Positions 46,861-53,517 of a stretch of 64,000 nt of DNA are shown in pieces. Below the pieces are notes generated by a model. That model ran no database searches. It saw nothing but the letters and a program-made list of their open reading frames with translations, and was not told where the DNA came from. Every line of letters begins with the position of its first letter. The first letter of the stretch is position 1. A program made the position numbers and the translations under genes. The DNA is from Dermabacter indicis. Its GTDB lineage: Bacteria > Actinomycetota > Actinomycetes > Actinomycetales > Dermabacteraceae. The stretch is from assembly GCA_001403775.1 (NCBI GenBank), contig CYUG01000011.1, forward strand, positions 482,548 through 546,547, in the 5' to 3' direction.

Positions 46861-48929
46861 TAATTCACCTGCTCACTGAAGAGTTTGGCGATGTCGGCTT
46901 GGATGCTTGCGGAGAGCGTCTGAATCTCAGCGAGAGTTTCTACTGGGTCGCCGAGTTCTTCGTATTTGTAGAAGTAGCGGGTGAAGGGGATCTCGTAACC
47001 GACCTTGGTTTTGTCATGGTCGATCCAGGCGTCGGAAGCGTAGGGGATGACTTCGCGCTGGAAATACGCCCCAATGTCCTCGAGGAACGGGATCTGCTCA
47101 GTGTCGCGTAGATCAGTGTCTGGCTCCGGGTTCCCTTTCGAATCCACACAGATGTCTGCGTCGGGGTTCTTGGTGCCGAGTTCAGCGACAATCTCGCGTA
47201 GCGCTGCGATGCGGATCTTCTCGCCACGGTCTTTGATGCCTTCTCGGAGTAGGTCGGTGAATTCGTCCCGGTTGAGGTACACGTGTTCAGCATCGAGTGC
47301 CTCGAGGGTAGCGATGATCGCATTCTGCACTCGCTTGCCTGCCTCGATTTCTTCGCTGCGTGCTGGCTCGCTGCGCTTTGTCGACGTGGCAAGGCCCACG
47401 AATGGTTTGGACTGTTTGAGTACTTCGATCGAGTCTGGGGCGGTTTGGAAGCTCAGCCTTAGCGGGCGTTCCACGACAACCTCATGGTAAGCAAAGTCTT
47501 CGGTGGCGAAGATCTTCGACTCTTCGGTTTCTTGGAACGTGCCATATATACGAGTGATGTCGGCAATGTTGTCGTCGGTGAGTTCCTTGCGCTTTTCACC
47601 CAAGGGTTTACGCATCCGCTGGAAATAGGGGGTCGCATCGATCAGTTGCACCTTGTTCTTGCGTCGGCGCTCCTTCTTGTTCGACAGCACCCAGATGTAG
47701 GTGAGAATTCCGGTGTTGTAAAACATTTGATCAGGCAGCGCGATGATCGCTTCCAGCCAGTCGTTCTCAAGGATCCAACGGCGGATCTCTGATTCGCCTT
47801 GACCAGCCCCACCCGTGAAGAGAGGCGAGCCGTTGAACACGATCCCGATTCGTGTGCCAGGGGCATTCACAAGATCCTTGGGGTCATAAGGCTTCATCTT
47901 CGAGATCATGTGTTGCAAGAAGAGGAAGGAGCCATCCGACACACGCGGCGTTCCCGCTCCGAAGCGACCCTGGTAGCCCTGGCGTTCAGCCTCGTCACGA
48001 ATCGGGTCGGCGTACTTCTTCCAGTCCACGCCAAAGGGCGGATTGCACAGCATGTAGTCAAACCGCATCCCTGCCGTCTTGTCGTTCGTCAGCGTATTGC
48101 CAAAGTAGATGCGCTCTTGGCGTTCACCCTTAATCATGATGTCGGACTTCGCCACCGCATAGGTTTGCGGATTGAGCTCTTGACCGTACACCTCGAGGCG
48201 AGCAGTGCTATTCAGCTCATCGACGTGCTGGGCGGCTATGGAAAGCATGCCGCCGGTGCCGACCCCTGGGTCATACAGCGAGGCCATGGCTCCGTCCGCA
48301 CAAAGCCGGTTGATATCTTCCTCAGGGTTGAACAAGAGGTTAACCATGAGGCTAATGACCTCACGCGGGGTGAAGTGTTCACCGGCGGTCTCATTCGACA
48401 ATTCAGAGAACCTGCGGATAAGTTCTTCGAAGATGTAGCCCATCTGGTCGTTACTCACCACGTCAGGGTGGAGGTTGACCTTCGCGGAAGTGAACTCACT
48501 GAGCACGTAATACAGCAGGTTGGCCTCATCGAGGCGCTCGATCACGTTGTAAAAATTGTAGGCCTCCATCACCTCACGCGCAGCAGGCGCAAACGCCTGC
48601 ACATAGTAGGTCAGGTTCTGCTCAAGGTTGTCCGCATCGTCGAGCAACGTCTTCAGCGTGAAGTTCGAGGTATTCCAAAACGGATACCCCGTCGCCTTCG
48701 CGTACTGCAGTTCCTTGACCTGTGAGGGCACCGAGGTGCCCTTGATGTTTAACACCGCCTGCTTCGTGTCGACCAGGACTGAATCGAGGCGGGTGAGCAC
48801 CGTGAAGGGCAAGACCACGTCGCCGTATTCGTGCACCTTGTAATCGCCGCGCAAAATCTCGGCGATCTTCCAGATCAGGGACACATGACTCGTTAGTTTC
48901 TGAGTGCTCACTTGGGTCAATTCCTTCAT
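46860..48929 (-). CDS. hsdM: Type I DNA methyltransferase subunit (HsdM)
   Basis: 689 residues. N-terminal HsdM domain (KIAEILRGDYKVHEYGDVVL), then an N6-adenine methylase with the SAM site DPGVGTGGM (220-228) and catalytic NPPF (296-299). A GTG at residue 7 with AAGGA in front is an alternative start. The long C-terminal part (after about 480) includes ESKIFATEDFAYHEVVVERP and is typical of the larger HsdM class. With HsdS it protects host DNA; with HsdR it restricts unmodified DNA. Confidence 0.96.
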   Translation of the reverse strand: MKELTQVSTQKLTSHVSLIWKIAEILRGDYKVHEYGDVVLPFTVLTRLDSVLVDTKQAVLNIKGTSVPSQVKELQYAKATGYPFWNTSNFTLKTLLDDADNLEQNLTYYVQAFAPAAREVMEAYNFYNVIERLDEANLLYYVLSEFTSAKVNLHPDVVSNDQMGYIFEELIRRFSELSNETAGEHFTPREVISLMVNLLFNPEEDINRLCADGAMASLYDPGVGTGGMLSIAAQHVDELNSTARLEVYGQELNPQTYAVAKSDIMIKGERQERIYFGNTLTNDKTAGMRFDYMLCNPPFGVDWKKYADPIRDEAERQGYQGRFGAGTPRVSDGSFLFLQHMISKMKPYDPKDLVNAPGTRIGIVFNGSPLFTGGAGQGESEIRRWILENDWLEAIIALPDQMFYNTGILTYIWVLSNKKERRRKNKVQLIDATPYFQRMRKPLGEKRKELTDDNIADITRIYGTFQETEESKIFATEDFAYHEVVVERPLRLSFQTAPDSIEVLKQSKPFVGLATSTKRSEPARSEEIEAGKRVQNAIIATLEALDAEHVYLNRDEFTDLLREGIKDRGEKIRIAALREIVAELGTKNPDADICVDSKGNPEPDTDLRDTEQIPFLEDIGAYFQREVIPYASDAWIDHDKTKVGYEIPFTRYFYKYEELGDPVETLAEIQTLSASIQADIAKLFSEQVN

Positions 48930-48948
48930 CCAACAGTCGCTCGTAGCG

Positions 48949-49107
48949 CTAATCGGAGATCAACACTGCGATCGGTTTGTCGTAACACAGTCCGTAGACG
49001 GGTTCATCCTTCTCAGCAACCCCTTTGATCAGGCGAAATGCCTAACCTCGTGAGAGCTCGCCGATGCTGATGTGACGCATCAGAATCTTGCGTCGTTTCG
49101 CCGCCAT
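48949..49107 (-). pseudogene. Relic of a Phd/YefM-type antitoxin with in-frame stop
   Basis: Reading from an ATG at 49107 (another at 49116), the frame gives MAAKRRKILMRHISIGELSR-G, a TAG at 49042-49044, then AFRLIKGVAEKDEPVYGLCY and DKPIAVLISD before a final TAG at 48949-48951. The pattern ISIGELSR..RLIKGVAE..EPVY....KPIAVLIS matches the N-terminal DNA-binding part of Phd/YefM antitoxins. The amber codon interrupts it without a frameshift. No toxin gene is adjacent, so this is probably a decayed solitary antitoxin. Lower confidence on family because only about 50 residues remain. Confidence 0.55.
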
Positions 49108-49430
49108 GGCCTCCATGCCGCTCGAACAAGTCCCGTCAAGCTTCCCATACACACGCCTCAGTCGGTGCCACAACACGGCAACTTCTTAGTGTGAATTCCA
49201 GCGGCCAACTACATGAAGGACTACATGCAGATTTACCCGCGTCGGTTTGCCTAGGGCGGTCGGGGTAAGACACAAACGGGTTCTCATGCCCCTCACATTG
49301 AACCCGCCAAGTCTGAGCACATTCCGTCCCCCTCGAAGACCAGCGGCGCGTCACTTCGGCGCACATCAGCTTTCCTGGCGGCGCCTTGAAGCGGCGCGCT
49401 CACCGCGACAACCGACTCCAGAAACGACAA
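49108..49430. other. Non-coding stretch between antitoxin relic and HsdM fragment
   Basis: About 320 bases with mixed composition and no open frame that resembles a protein. It contains no repeat or RNA structure I can support. It probably represents decayed or deleted island sequence. Confidence 0.5.
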
Positions 49431-49451
49431 AACCCCTGGCCAATAGGGGTT
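49431..49451 (-). terminator. Terminator of the HsdM fragment
   Basis: Arms AACCCCT (49431-49437) and AGGGGTT (49445-49451) with a 7-base loop. On the minus strand the stem is followed by TTTTG. It overlaps the stop codon of the fragment at 49450. Confidence 0.75.
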
Positions 49452-50169
49452 AGGAGGCCGGGGTAGGTCTTATCAAATCCGAGGTCTTTGTCTCATACAC
49501 ACGCTGCACGCTGTCCTTACCGATGACGGTTAAGCGCGCCAGCAGCTCGCTGACTTCCTGCGGCGTGTAGTACTCACCGCCAGACTTACCGGCTTGCGAG
49601 GCGTACATCTGCATCAGGAACTCGTAAGCGTCACCGAACATGTCGATGCCCTCATCGTGTCGCTCGCCCATGTCCAGGTCGCCGATCGCGTTGAGGAGCC
49701 TGCGCAGCTTCTCGTTGCGGCGCTCCACCGTATTGCCCAGGCGAGGCGAGTTCACATCAAGCTCATTGAAGAGACCCTTTAGGTCATCTTCACTCGCATG
49801 CCCCACCGAAGACCCTTCGATGCTCTGGAACACCTTCTCTAGGGTTTCGTTGAGGTTCTCATCCTGCGCTGCCCGCGCCCGCACGTTCTCGAACAGCTGC
49901 GACGGGAGGATGAAGAATCCCTTCTCATCCACCATCATGTCCCGGATCGGTTCCGCCTGCTCATCCGTGAGTTTCGCGTAGCTGAAACCTTCGCCCTCGT
50001 TCTTTTCGATGAAGCTCGCGAGATTCTCCGAAATAAAGCGATAGAACAACATACCGAGCACATAGCTCTTGAAGTCCCATCCGTCCACGGAGCCGCGAAG
50101 CTCGTTCGCGACCTCCCAAATAGTCCGATGCAAACGATTCCGCTGAGCCTCACGCGGCAAAGAACTCAT
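49450..50169 (-). pseudogene. Truncated HsdM of a second type I system
   Basis: 239 residues. The N-terminal HsdM domain is intact (RNRLHRTIWEVANELRGSVD, VLGMLFYRFISENLA) and the methylase domain begins normally with GGEYYTPQEVSELLARLTVI. After VQRVY (residue 225), where the family has the SAM motif DPxCGSGS, the sequence switches to ETKTSDLIRPTPAS and stops. The catalytic half is therefore missing and the protein cannot methylate. It differs from the intact HsdM at 46.9-48.9 kb (different N-terminus), so it is a remnant of an older system. A GAGGGG ribosome site precedes the ATG and a terminator follows, so it may still be expressed. Confidence 0.85.
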
Positions 50170-50229
50170 AACAACCCCTCATATACGGGCATGCGGAAAC
50201 AGCCCGAAAACCACTTCTTCCAGGATACG

Positions 50230-51585
50230 TCAGACCTCGTCGGCTGAAGAGGTGCCACGAGCGACGGCGAGCGGCACTGGCCTCCGCGGCGGGCTCATGC
50301 GTGTATCAAACTGCGTGCTAGCCCATTTTCGCTGGGTGGAGTTAAGCAGGTCGAATAGCTCACTGCACACGAATCCGCGCGTACCCTTTCCGATGTTCCT
50401 TTCGTCGAGCACCCCCGCAGCCTCGAGATATTCCAATGCCTTATGCGCGGCAGTGCGACTACTCCCCGTCAGGTGAGCAGAAGCGTTGATCGATAACGCC
50501 GGAAGTTTCGGCAAGACCTCCACGATCTTCCACACGGTTGAGTCGCTTCGAGGAGGAGCAGCGCCAACGCTCTTCGCGTACTCAACGACTAATTGTCGGC
50601 TGTGAACGTCAAAACGATCGAGTTCATGTTTCAGGTCGAGAGCGAGGTCCACGGCAGAATCTGCCGCCCCAATGAAGTGTCCGAGCCAAGCGTTGATCCC
50701 CTCGTTGAGGCTCAGAGATCGCTTTGGCTCAACCTCGCTCGTCAATAATGCACCCGCCGGAATGCCGCGATAGGCCATGAGGGCGGTGACATACTCGTCC
50801 GACCGAGTCAGCAACACCTGGCTCAAGGGCAAAACGGCTCCCTGCGTCAAACCCGTTCGGGCGAGAACCGTGTGGATGAGTGCACGACCAATTCGCCCGT
50901 TGCCATCAGCAAATGGATGCAGCGTTTCAAACTGTGCGTGGGCGATCCCGGCTTGGATAAGTGGACCGCTGGAGGAGCCGTTAAGGAACGCGCTGAGGTC
51001 TTCGAGTGCCGGTTCTAGATCGTCGGGGCTTGGAGGAATGAACTCCGCCTCCCCAGGGTGGAAGCTGTTTCCACCCACCCAGTTTTGCCGATCACGCGTG
51101 CCGAGATTGCTACGCCCTGGAAGCAGTTCGCGTTGGAGCTTTTCAATATCGCTCCATTCGATGCGCTCTGCGTTGCCTAACTCTCCAACGGCGCGGGTCA
51201 GGGCATCGATGTTCCCCACGATTTCGGCTTCAGCGGTGATGCTTACACTACGCGCTCCGGTCCCGGAGCCATATTCTTCGCGCTTGAGTTCCTCTAGGGC
51301 AATCTTTCGCGCGCTGGACTGCACCCCCTCGATGAACGAACTCGACACGGCTTCGCTGCGGAGTAGGTAGCGCGAGAGGGCCTCCATTCTTCCGGCCGAT
51401 TCGCGGAGATTGAGGTGACGGATGCGCCGCTCCACCCGTGCAGCTTCCTGCGACACGTGCGGATCGATTCGCCATTCGGGGCTCGCGAGGGCAAAAGGGA
51501 CATATGACCAGTAGGTGCCTCCCCACCGGTCCCGAGGACGGCGACCGAGTTCCGAGGGAGACCACGTTTGAACCTTCCACGACAT
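50230..51585 (-). CDS. Fic-domain protein with N-terminal inhibitory helix and C-terminal winged helix
   Basis: 451 residues from the ATG at 51585 (AAAGG about 9 bases upstream); an ATG at 51612 would add nine residues. The Fic active site HPFADGNGRIGR is complete (about 223-234 in this numbering), so AMP transfer or another phosphotransfer is likely. The class II inhibitory motif SSFIEG with Glu86 is upstream in the same chain, so the enzyme should be self-inhibited. The C-terminal 120 residues contain a winged helix (LSINASAHLTGSSRTAAHKA, LEYLEAAGVLDERNIGKGTR). A perfect palindrome sits at its promoter, which suggests autoregulation. Confidence 0.9.
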   Translation of the reverse strand: MSWKVQTWSPSELGRRPRDRWGGTYWSYVPFALASPEWRIDPHVSQEAARVERRIRHLNLRESAGRMEALSRYLLRSEAVSSSFIEGVQSSARKIALEELKREEYGSGTGARSVSITAEAEIVGNIDALTRAVGELGNAERIEWSDIEKLQRELLPGRSNLGTRDRQNWVGGNSFHPGEAEFIPPSPDDLEPALEDLSAFLNGSSSGPLIQAGIAHAQFETLHPFADGNGRIGRALIHTVLARTGLTQGAVLPLSQVLLTRSDEYVTALMAYRGIPAGALLTSEVEPKRSLSLNEGINAWLGHFIGAADSAVDLALDLKHELDRFDVHSRQLVVEYAKSVGAAPPRSDSTVWKIVEVLPKLPALSINASAHLTGSSRTAAHKALEYLEAAGVLDERNIGKGTRGFVCSELFDLLNSTQRKWASTQFDTRMSPPRRPVPLAVARGTSSADEV

Positions 51586-51619
51586 CGCCACTAACCTTTC
51601 ACTCGAAGCCATTTTGCGC

Positions 51620-51638
51620 CACTTTAGCTCCTAAAGTG
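51620..51638. promoter_or_regulatory. Palindromic operator candidate of the fic gene
   Basis: CACTTTAG-CTC-CTAAAGTG: perfect 8-bp arms with a 3-base spacer. It lies 35-53 bases before the chosen fic ATG. A -10-like TATTTT on the minus strand (complement of 51643-51648) is 4 bases away, so the palindrome would cover the transcription start. A symmetric site here fits a dimeric winged-helix repressor, possibly the Fic protein itself. Confidence 0.6.
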
Positions 51639-51648
51639 ACACAAAATA

Positions 51649-51885
51649 GGGTCTTACGAAAGTTTAGAGGGAAACATTGCAGCAGTGCAGGAGGTACGCG
51701 ACCGATACGTTCGCCATGACGTCTCAGAACTCAAGCTCTTGACCCGGCGCACAATCGAGAATCATCACTTCGCGGGTGTAGGAATCGAAGATGAGGGCGG
51801 CTTCTGCTGCGGTACAGACGTCTTCGAGATAAACCTAGGCACTCTCGAAGCTACTGCGTACTGACTGCGTACTCAGGGCAAAGCG
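51649..51885. other. Region upstream of fic without a recognisable gene
   Basis: About 240 bases. Short open frames exist on both strands (plus 51685-51864 ending LGTLEATAY; minus 51837-51724 ending CAPGQELEF), but neither matches a family I know and neither has a good ribosome site. It may hold a gene remnant. Confidence 0.4.
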
Positions 51886-51928
51886 AAGGCCCTGGCTTGA
51901 AAGTAAATACCTCTCTCACCAGGGCCTT
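51886..51928. terminator. Hairpin beside the IS, probably the original tRNA-Arg terminator
   Basis: Perfect 10-bp arms AAGGCCCTGG (51886-51895) and CCAGGGCCTT (51919-51928) with a 23-base loop. If the IS and one copy of the flanking repeat are removed, this hairpin falls directly downstream of tRNA-Arg on the minus strand. Confidence 0.55.
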
Positions 51929-51930
51929 TG

Positions 51931-51946
51931 TTCGCGCCCGCGACAG
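51931..51946. repeat. Left copy of the 16-bp direct repeat flanking the IS
   Basis: TTCGCGCCCGCGACAG, identical to 53379-53394. It ends exactly where the left terminal repeat of the IS begins. The sequence equals the 3' end of tRNA-Arg (minus strand) plus 4 downstream bases. Confidence 0.9.
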
Positions 51947-51973
51947 TGTCCGAGGTCATGACATATTTGACGG
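51947..51973 (+). repeat. Left terminal inverted repeat of the IS (motif copy L1)
   Basis: 27 positions starting TGTC and ending with TTTGACGG; 17 of 27 match the right terminus 53378-53352 read on the other strand. Confidence 0.7.
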
Positions 51974-52004
51974 GGTGTGCCTGGGGAAGGCGTTGTGATC
52001 CTTG

Positions 52005-52031
52005 ACAGGTCAGTCGCGTCACTGTTGACAC
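52005..52031 (+). repeat. Internal terminal-motif copy L2
   Basis: Shares AGTCGCGTCA and TTGAC at the same spacing as the right terminus. It lies exactly 60 bp before copy L3. Confidence 0.8.
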
Positions 52032-52064
52032 TTAGGGTTACCTCACTCGTGTCGGTGACGCTTG

Positions 52065-52091
52065 ACTGGTGAGTCGGGACATGGTTGACAC
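52065..52091 (+). repeat. Internal terminal-motif copy L3, directly before the transposase start
   Basis: Shares GGTGAGTCG, GACATG and TTGACAC with the other copies. It ends one base before the ATG at 52093, so transposase binding here could repress its own expression. Confidence 0.8.
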
Positions 52092-52092
52092 C

Positions 52093-53286
52093 ATGAACAG
52101 TCCCAACCGCAACCTCGCCATCGTCAGAGCCGTTCAAAACCAAGGCGGCACACCCACCAACGTCGCCAAACGCTTTGGCATCTCACGCCAACGCGTCCAC
52201 CAGATACTCAACGCCTACGACGCAGGCGGCGCCGAGGCAATCGCACCGAAATCACGTGCCCCTCACACCCACCCACACGCGGTACCGGACGCGTTGCGCA
52301 ACGAAATCATCGATATCCGCAAACAGCTCACCCGGCACGGACTTGACGCAGGACCCGAAACCATCGCCTACCACCTCGAACAGGCCGGCAAACGCACCCC
52401 GTCAACTTCGACGATCCGTCGCATCCTCACCAACGAAGGCCTGATCACCCCGCAGCCGCAAAAGAAGCCAAAAAGCTCCTACATCCGCTTCGAGGCCGCA
52501 ATGCCCAACGAATGCTGGCAAGCCGACATCACCCACCTCTTCCTTGCCGACAACACACGCATTGAAGTCCTCGACTTCCTCGATGACCACTCGCGATACC
52601 TGTTGTCAATCACCGCGGCCGCCGCATTCACAGGCCCCGCCGTCGCCGCCGAACTCACACGCTTAATCCACACATACGACCCGCCAGCATCCACGCTTAC
52701 GGACAACGCACTGGTATTCACCGCACGCCTAGCCGGACGCAAAGGTGGGAGAAACGCTTTCGAAAAAGTGCTCGTCGCACACAAAATCCAACAGAAAAAC
52801 GGCCGGCCAGGCCACCCTCAAACCCAAGGAAAAATTGAGCGGTTCCACCAAACCCTCAAAAAATGGATTAAAGCCCGACCCCCAGCACAAAACATTGATG
52901 AGCTGCAACAACTCCTCAATGAGTTTCGCCAATACTACAACTGCACCCGACCCCACCGCGCCCTGGGCAGACGCACCCCACAGCAGGCATACACCACCGG
53001 AGTCAAAGCCACACCCAACAACAACCCCAAAGAAGAATGGCGAACCCGAAACGACACAATCGACAAAAACGGCAAAGTCAGCGTGCGCTACGCCGGCAAA
53101 CTTTTCCACCTCGGCATCGGACGCGCCTACAAACACAAGAAAATTCTCATGGTCATCACCGACAACCACATCATCACATCACTGGTTGAAACCGGAGAAG
53201 TACTCACCGAGCACTACATCGACACCGCCCGCGACTACCAAAAGGCCTACTGGAAACACGGCGACCCACCGCTCTACCCCAAATGA
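52093..53286 (+). CDS. IS481-family transposase (DDE)
   Basis: 397 residues from the ATG at 52093; the frame is open to a GTG at 52069, but that lies inside motif copy L3. N-terminal helix-turn-helix (TPTNVAKRFGISRQRVHQIL), a second one (STSTIRRILTNEGL), then the integrase core with Asp in CWQADITHLFLADN, Asp in STLTDNALVFTA, and Glu in HPQTQGKIERFHQTLKKW. The DDE triad is complete and the frame unbroken, so it may be active. Codon use is more A-rich (many ACA, CCA, AAA) than in backbone genes, showing recent acquisition. Confidence 0.93.
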   Translation: MNSPNRNLAIVRAVQNQGGTPTNVAKRFGISRQRVHQILNAYDAGGAEAIAPKSRAPHTHPHAVPDALRNEIIDIRKQLTRHGLDAGPETIAYHLEQAGKRTPSTSTIRRILTNEGLITPQPQKKPKSSYIRFEAAMPNECWQADITHLFLADNTRIEVLDFLDDHSRYLLSITAAAAFTGPAVAAELTRLIHTYDPPASTLTDNALVFTARLAGRKGGRNAFEKVLVAHKIQQKNGRPGHPQTQGKIERFHQTLKKWIKARPPAQNIDELQQLLNEFRQYYNCTRPHRALGRRTPQQAYTTGVKATPNNNPKEEWRTRNDTIDKNGKVSVRYAGKLFHLGIGRAYKHKKILMVITDNHIITSLVETGEVLTEHYIDTARDYQKAYWKHGDPPLYPK

Positions 53287-53292
53287 ACAAAA

Positions 53293-53327
53293 CCGGCACC
53301 CCAGAACAAAAACAACTGGGATGCCGG
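53293..53327. terminator. Hairpin after the transposase
   Basis: 12-base arms at 53293-53304 and 53316-53327 with one wobble and an 11-base A-rich loop, 7 bases after the stop. No U-run follows. Confidence 0.55.
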
Positions 53328-53328
53328 C

Positions 53329-53355
53329 CCGTCCAGCATGTCGCGACTCATGCGT
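53329..53355 (-). repeat. Internal terminal-motif copy R2
   Basis: Minus-strand copy ATGAGTCGCGACATGC then TGGAC, about 23 bp inside the right terminus. It overlaps the last bases of copy R1. Confidence 0.75.
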
Positions 53356-53378
53356 CAAGCATGACGCGACTCATGACA
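53352..53378 (-). repeat. Right terminal inverted repeat of the IS (motif copy R1)
   Basis: Minus strand: TGTCATGAGTCGCGTCATGC followed by TTGACGC. It abuts the right copy of the 16-bp direct repeat. Confidence 0.75.
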
Positions 53379-53394
53379 TTCGCGCCCGCGACAG
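53379..53394. repeat. Right copy of the 16-bp direct repeat, inside the tRNA-Arg 3' end
   Basis: TTCGCGCCCGCGACAG; positions 53383-53394 are the last 12 bases of the tRNA gene (minus strand). Identical to 51931-51946. Confidence 0.9.
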
Positions 53395-53455
53395 GATTCG
53401 AACCTACGACCTTCTGCTCCGGAGGCAGACGCTCTATCCACTGAGCTACGCGGGC
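53383..53455 (-). tRNA. tRNA-Arg, anticodon CCG
   Basis: 73 nt cloverleaf on the minus strand. Acceptor GCCCGCG pairs with CGCGGGC plus discriminator G; D-arm GCTCAGTGGATAGAGC; anticodon stem-loop TCTGC-CTCCGGA-GCAGA; T-arm with GGTTCGAATCC. The 3' CCA is not encoded. The gene remains complete despite the IS next to its 3' end, because the repeat next to the IS restores it. Confidence 0.97.
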
Positions 53456-53517
53456 AACCGTGCCAGTTTAGCAAGATCAGGCACGGGGCGCGCCCTCGGG
53501 GCGCTTAACGTGACGCG

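Larger units (their letters stand above)
51947..53378 (+). mobile_element. IS481-family insertion sequence at the 3' end of tRNA-Arg
   Basis: 1432 bp bounded by imperfect inverted ends that align without gaps over 27 positions with 17 matches, beginning TGTC and containing TTGACG. A 16-bp direct repeat abuts both ends. Inside is one intact DDE transposase. The ends contain further copies of the terminal motif (two more on the left, one more on the right). The insertion leaves the tRNA gene complete. The boundaries are my inference from the terminal alignment and the repeats. Confidence 0.8.

Noticed and set aside
51685-51864. Plus-strand short frame ending LGTLEATAY
   Set aside because: It has no ribosome site and no family match; the opposite strand is open too, so coding status cannot be decided.
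53354-53375. Possible short CRISPR-like repeats near 53.3 kb
   Set aside because: The two similar 22-mers are the inner and outer terminal motifs of the IS, not a spaced array.
51931-53394. 16-bp repeat as attL/attR of an integrase-driven island
   Set aside because: There is no integrase in the window, and the repeats abut the IS termini to the base. Target duplication is the simpler reading, though attachment-site remnants cannot be excluded.
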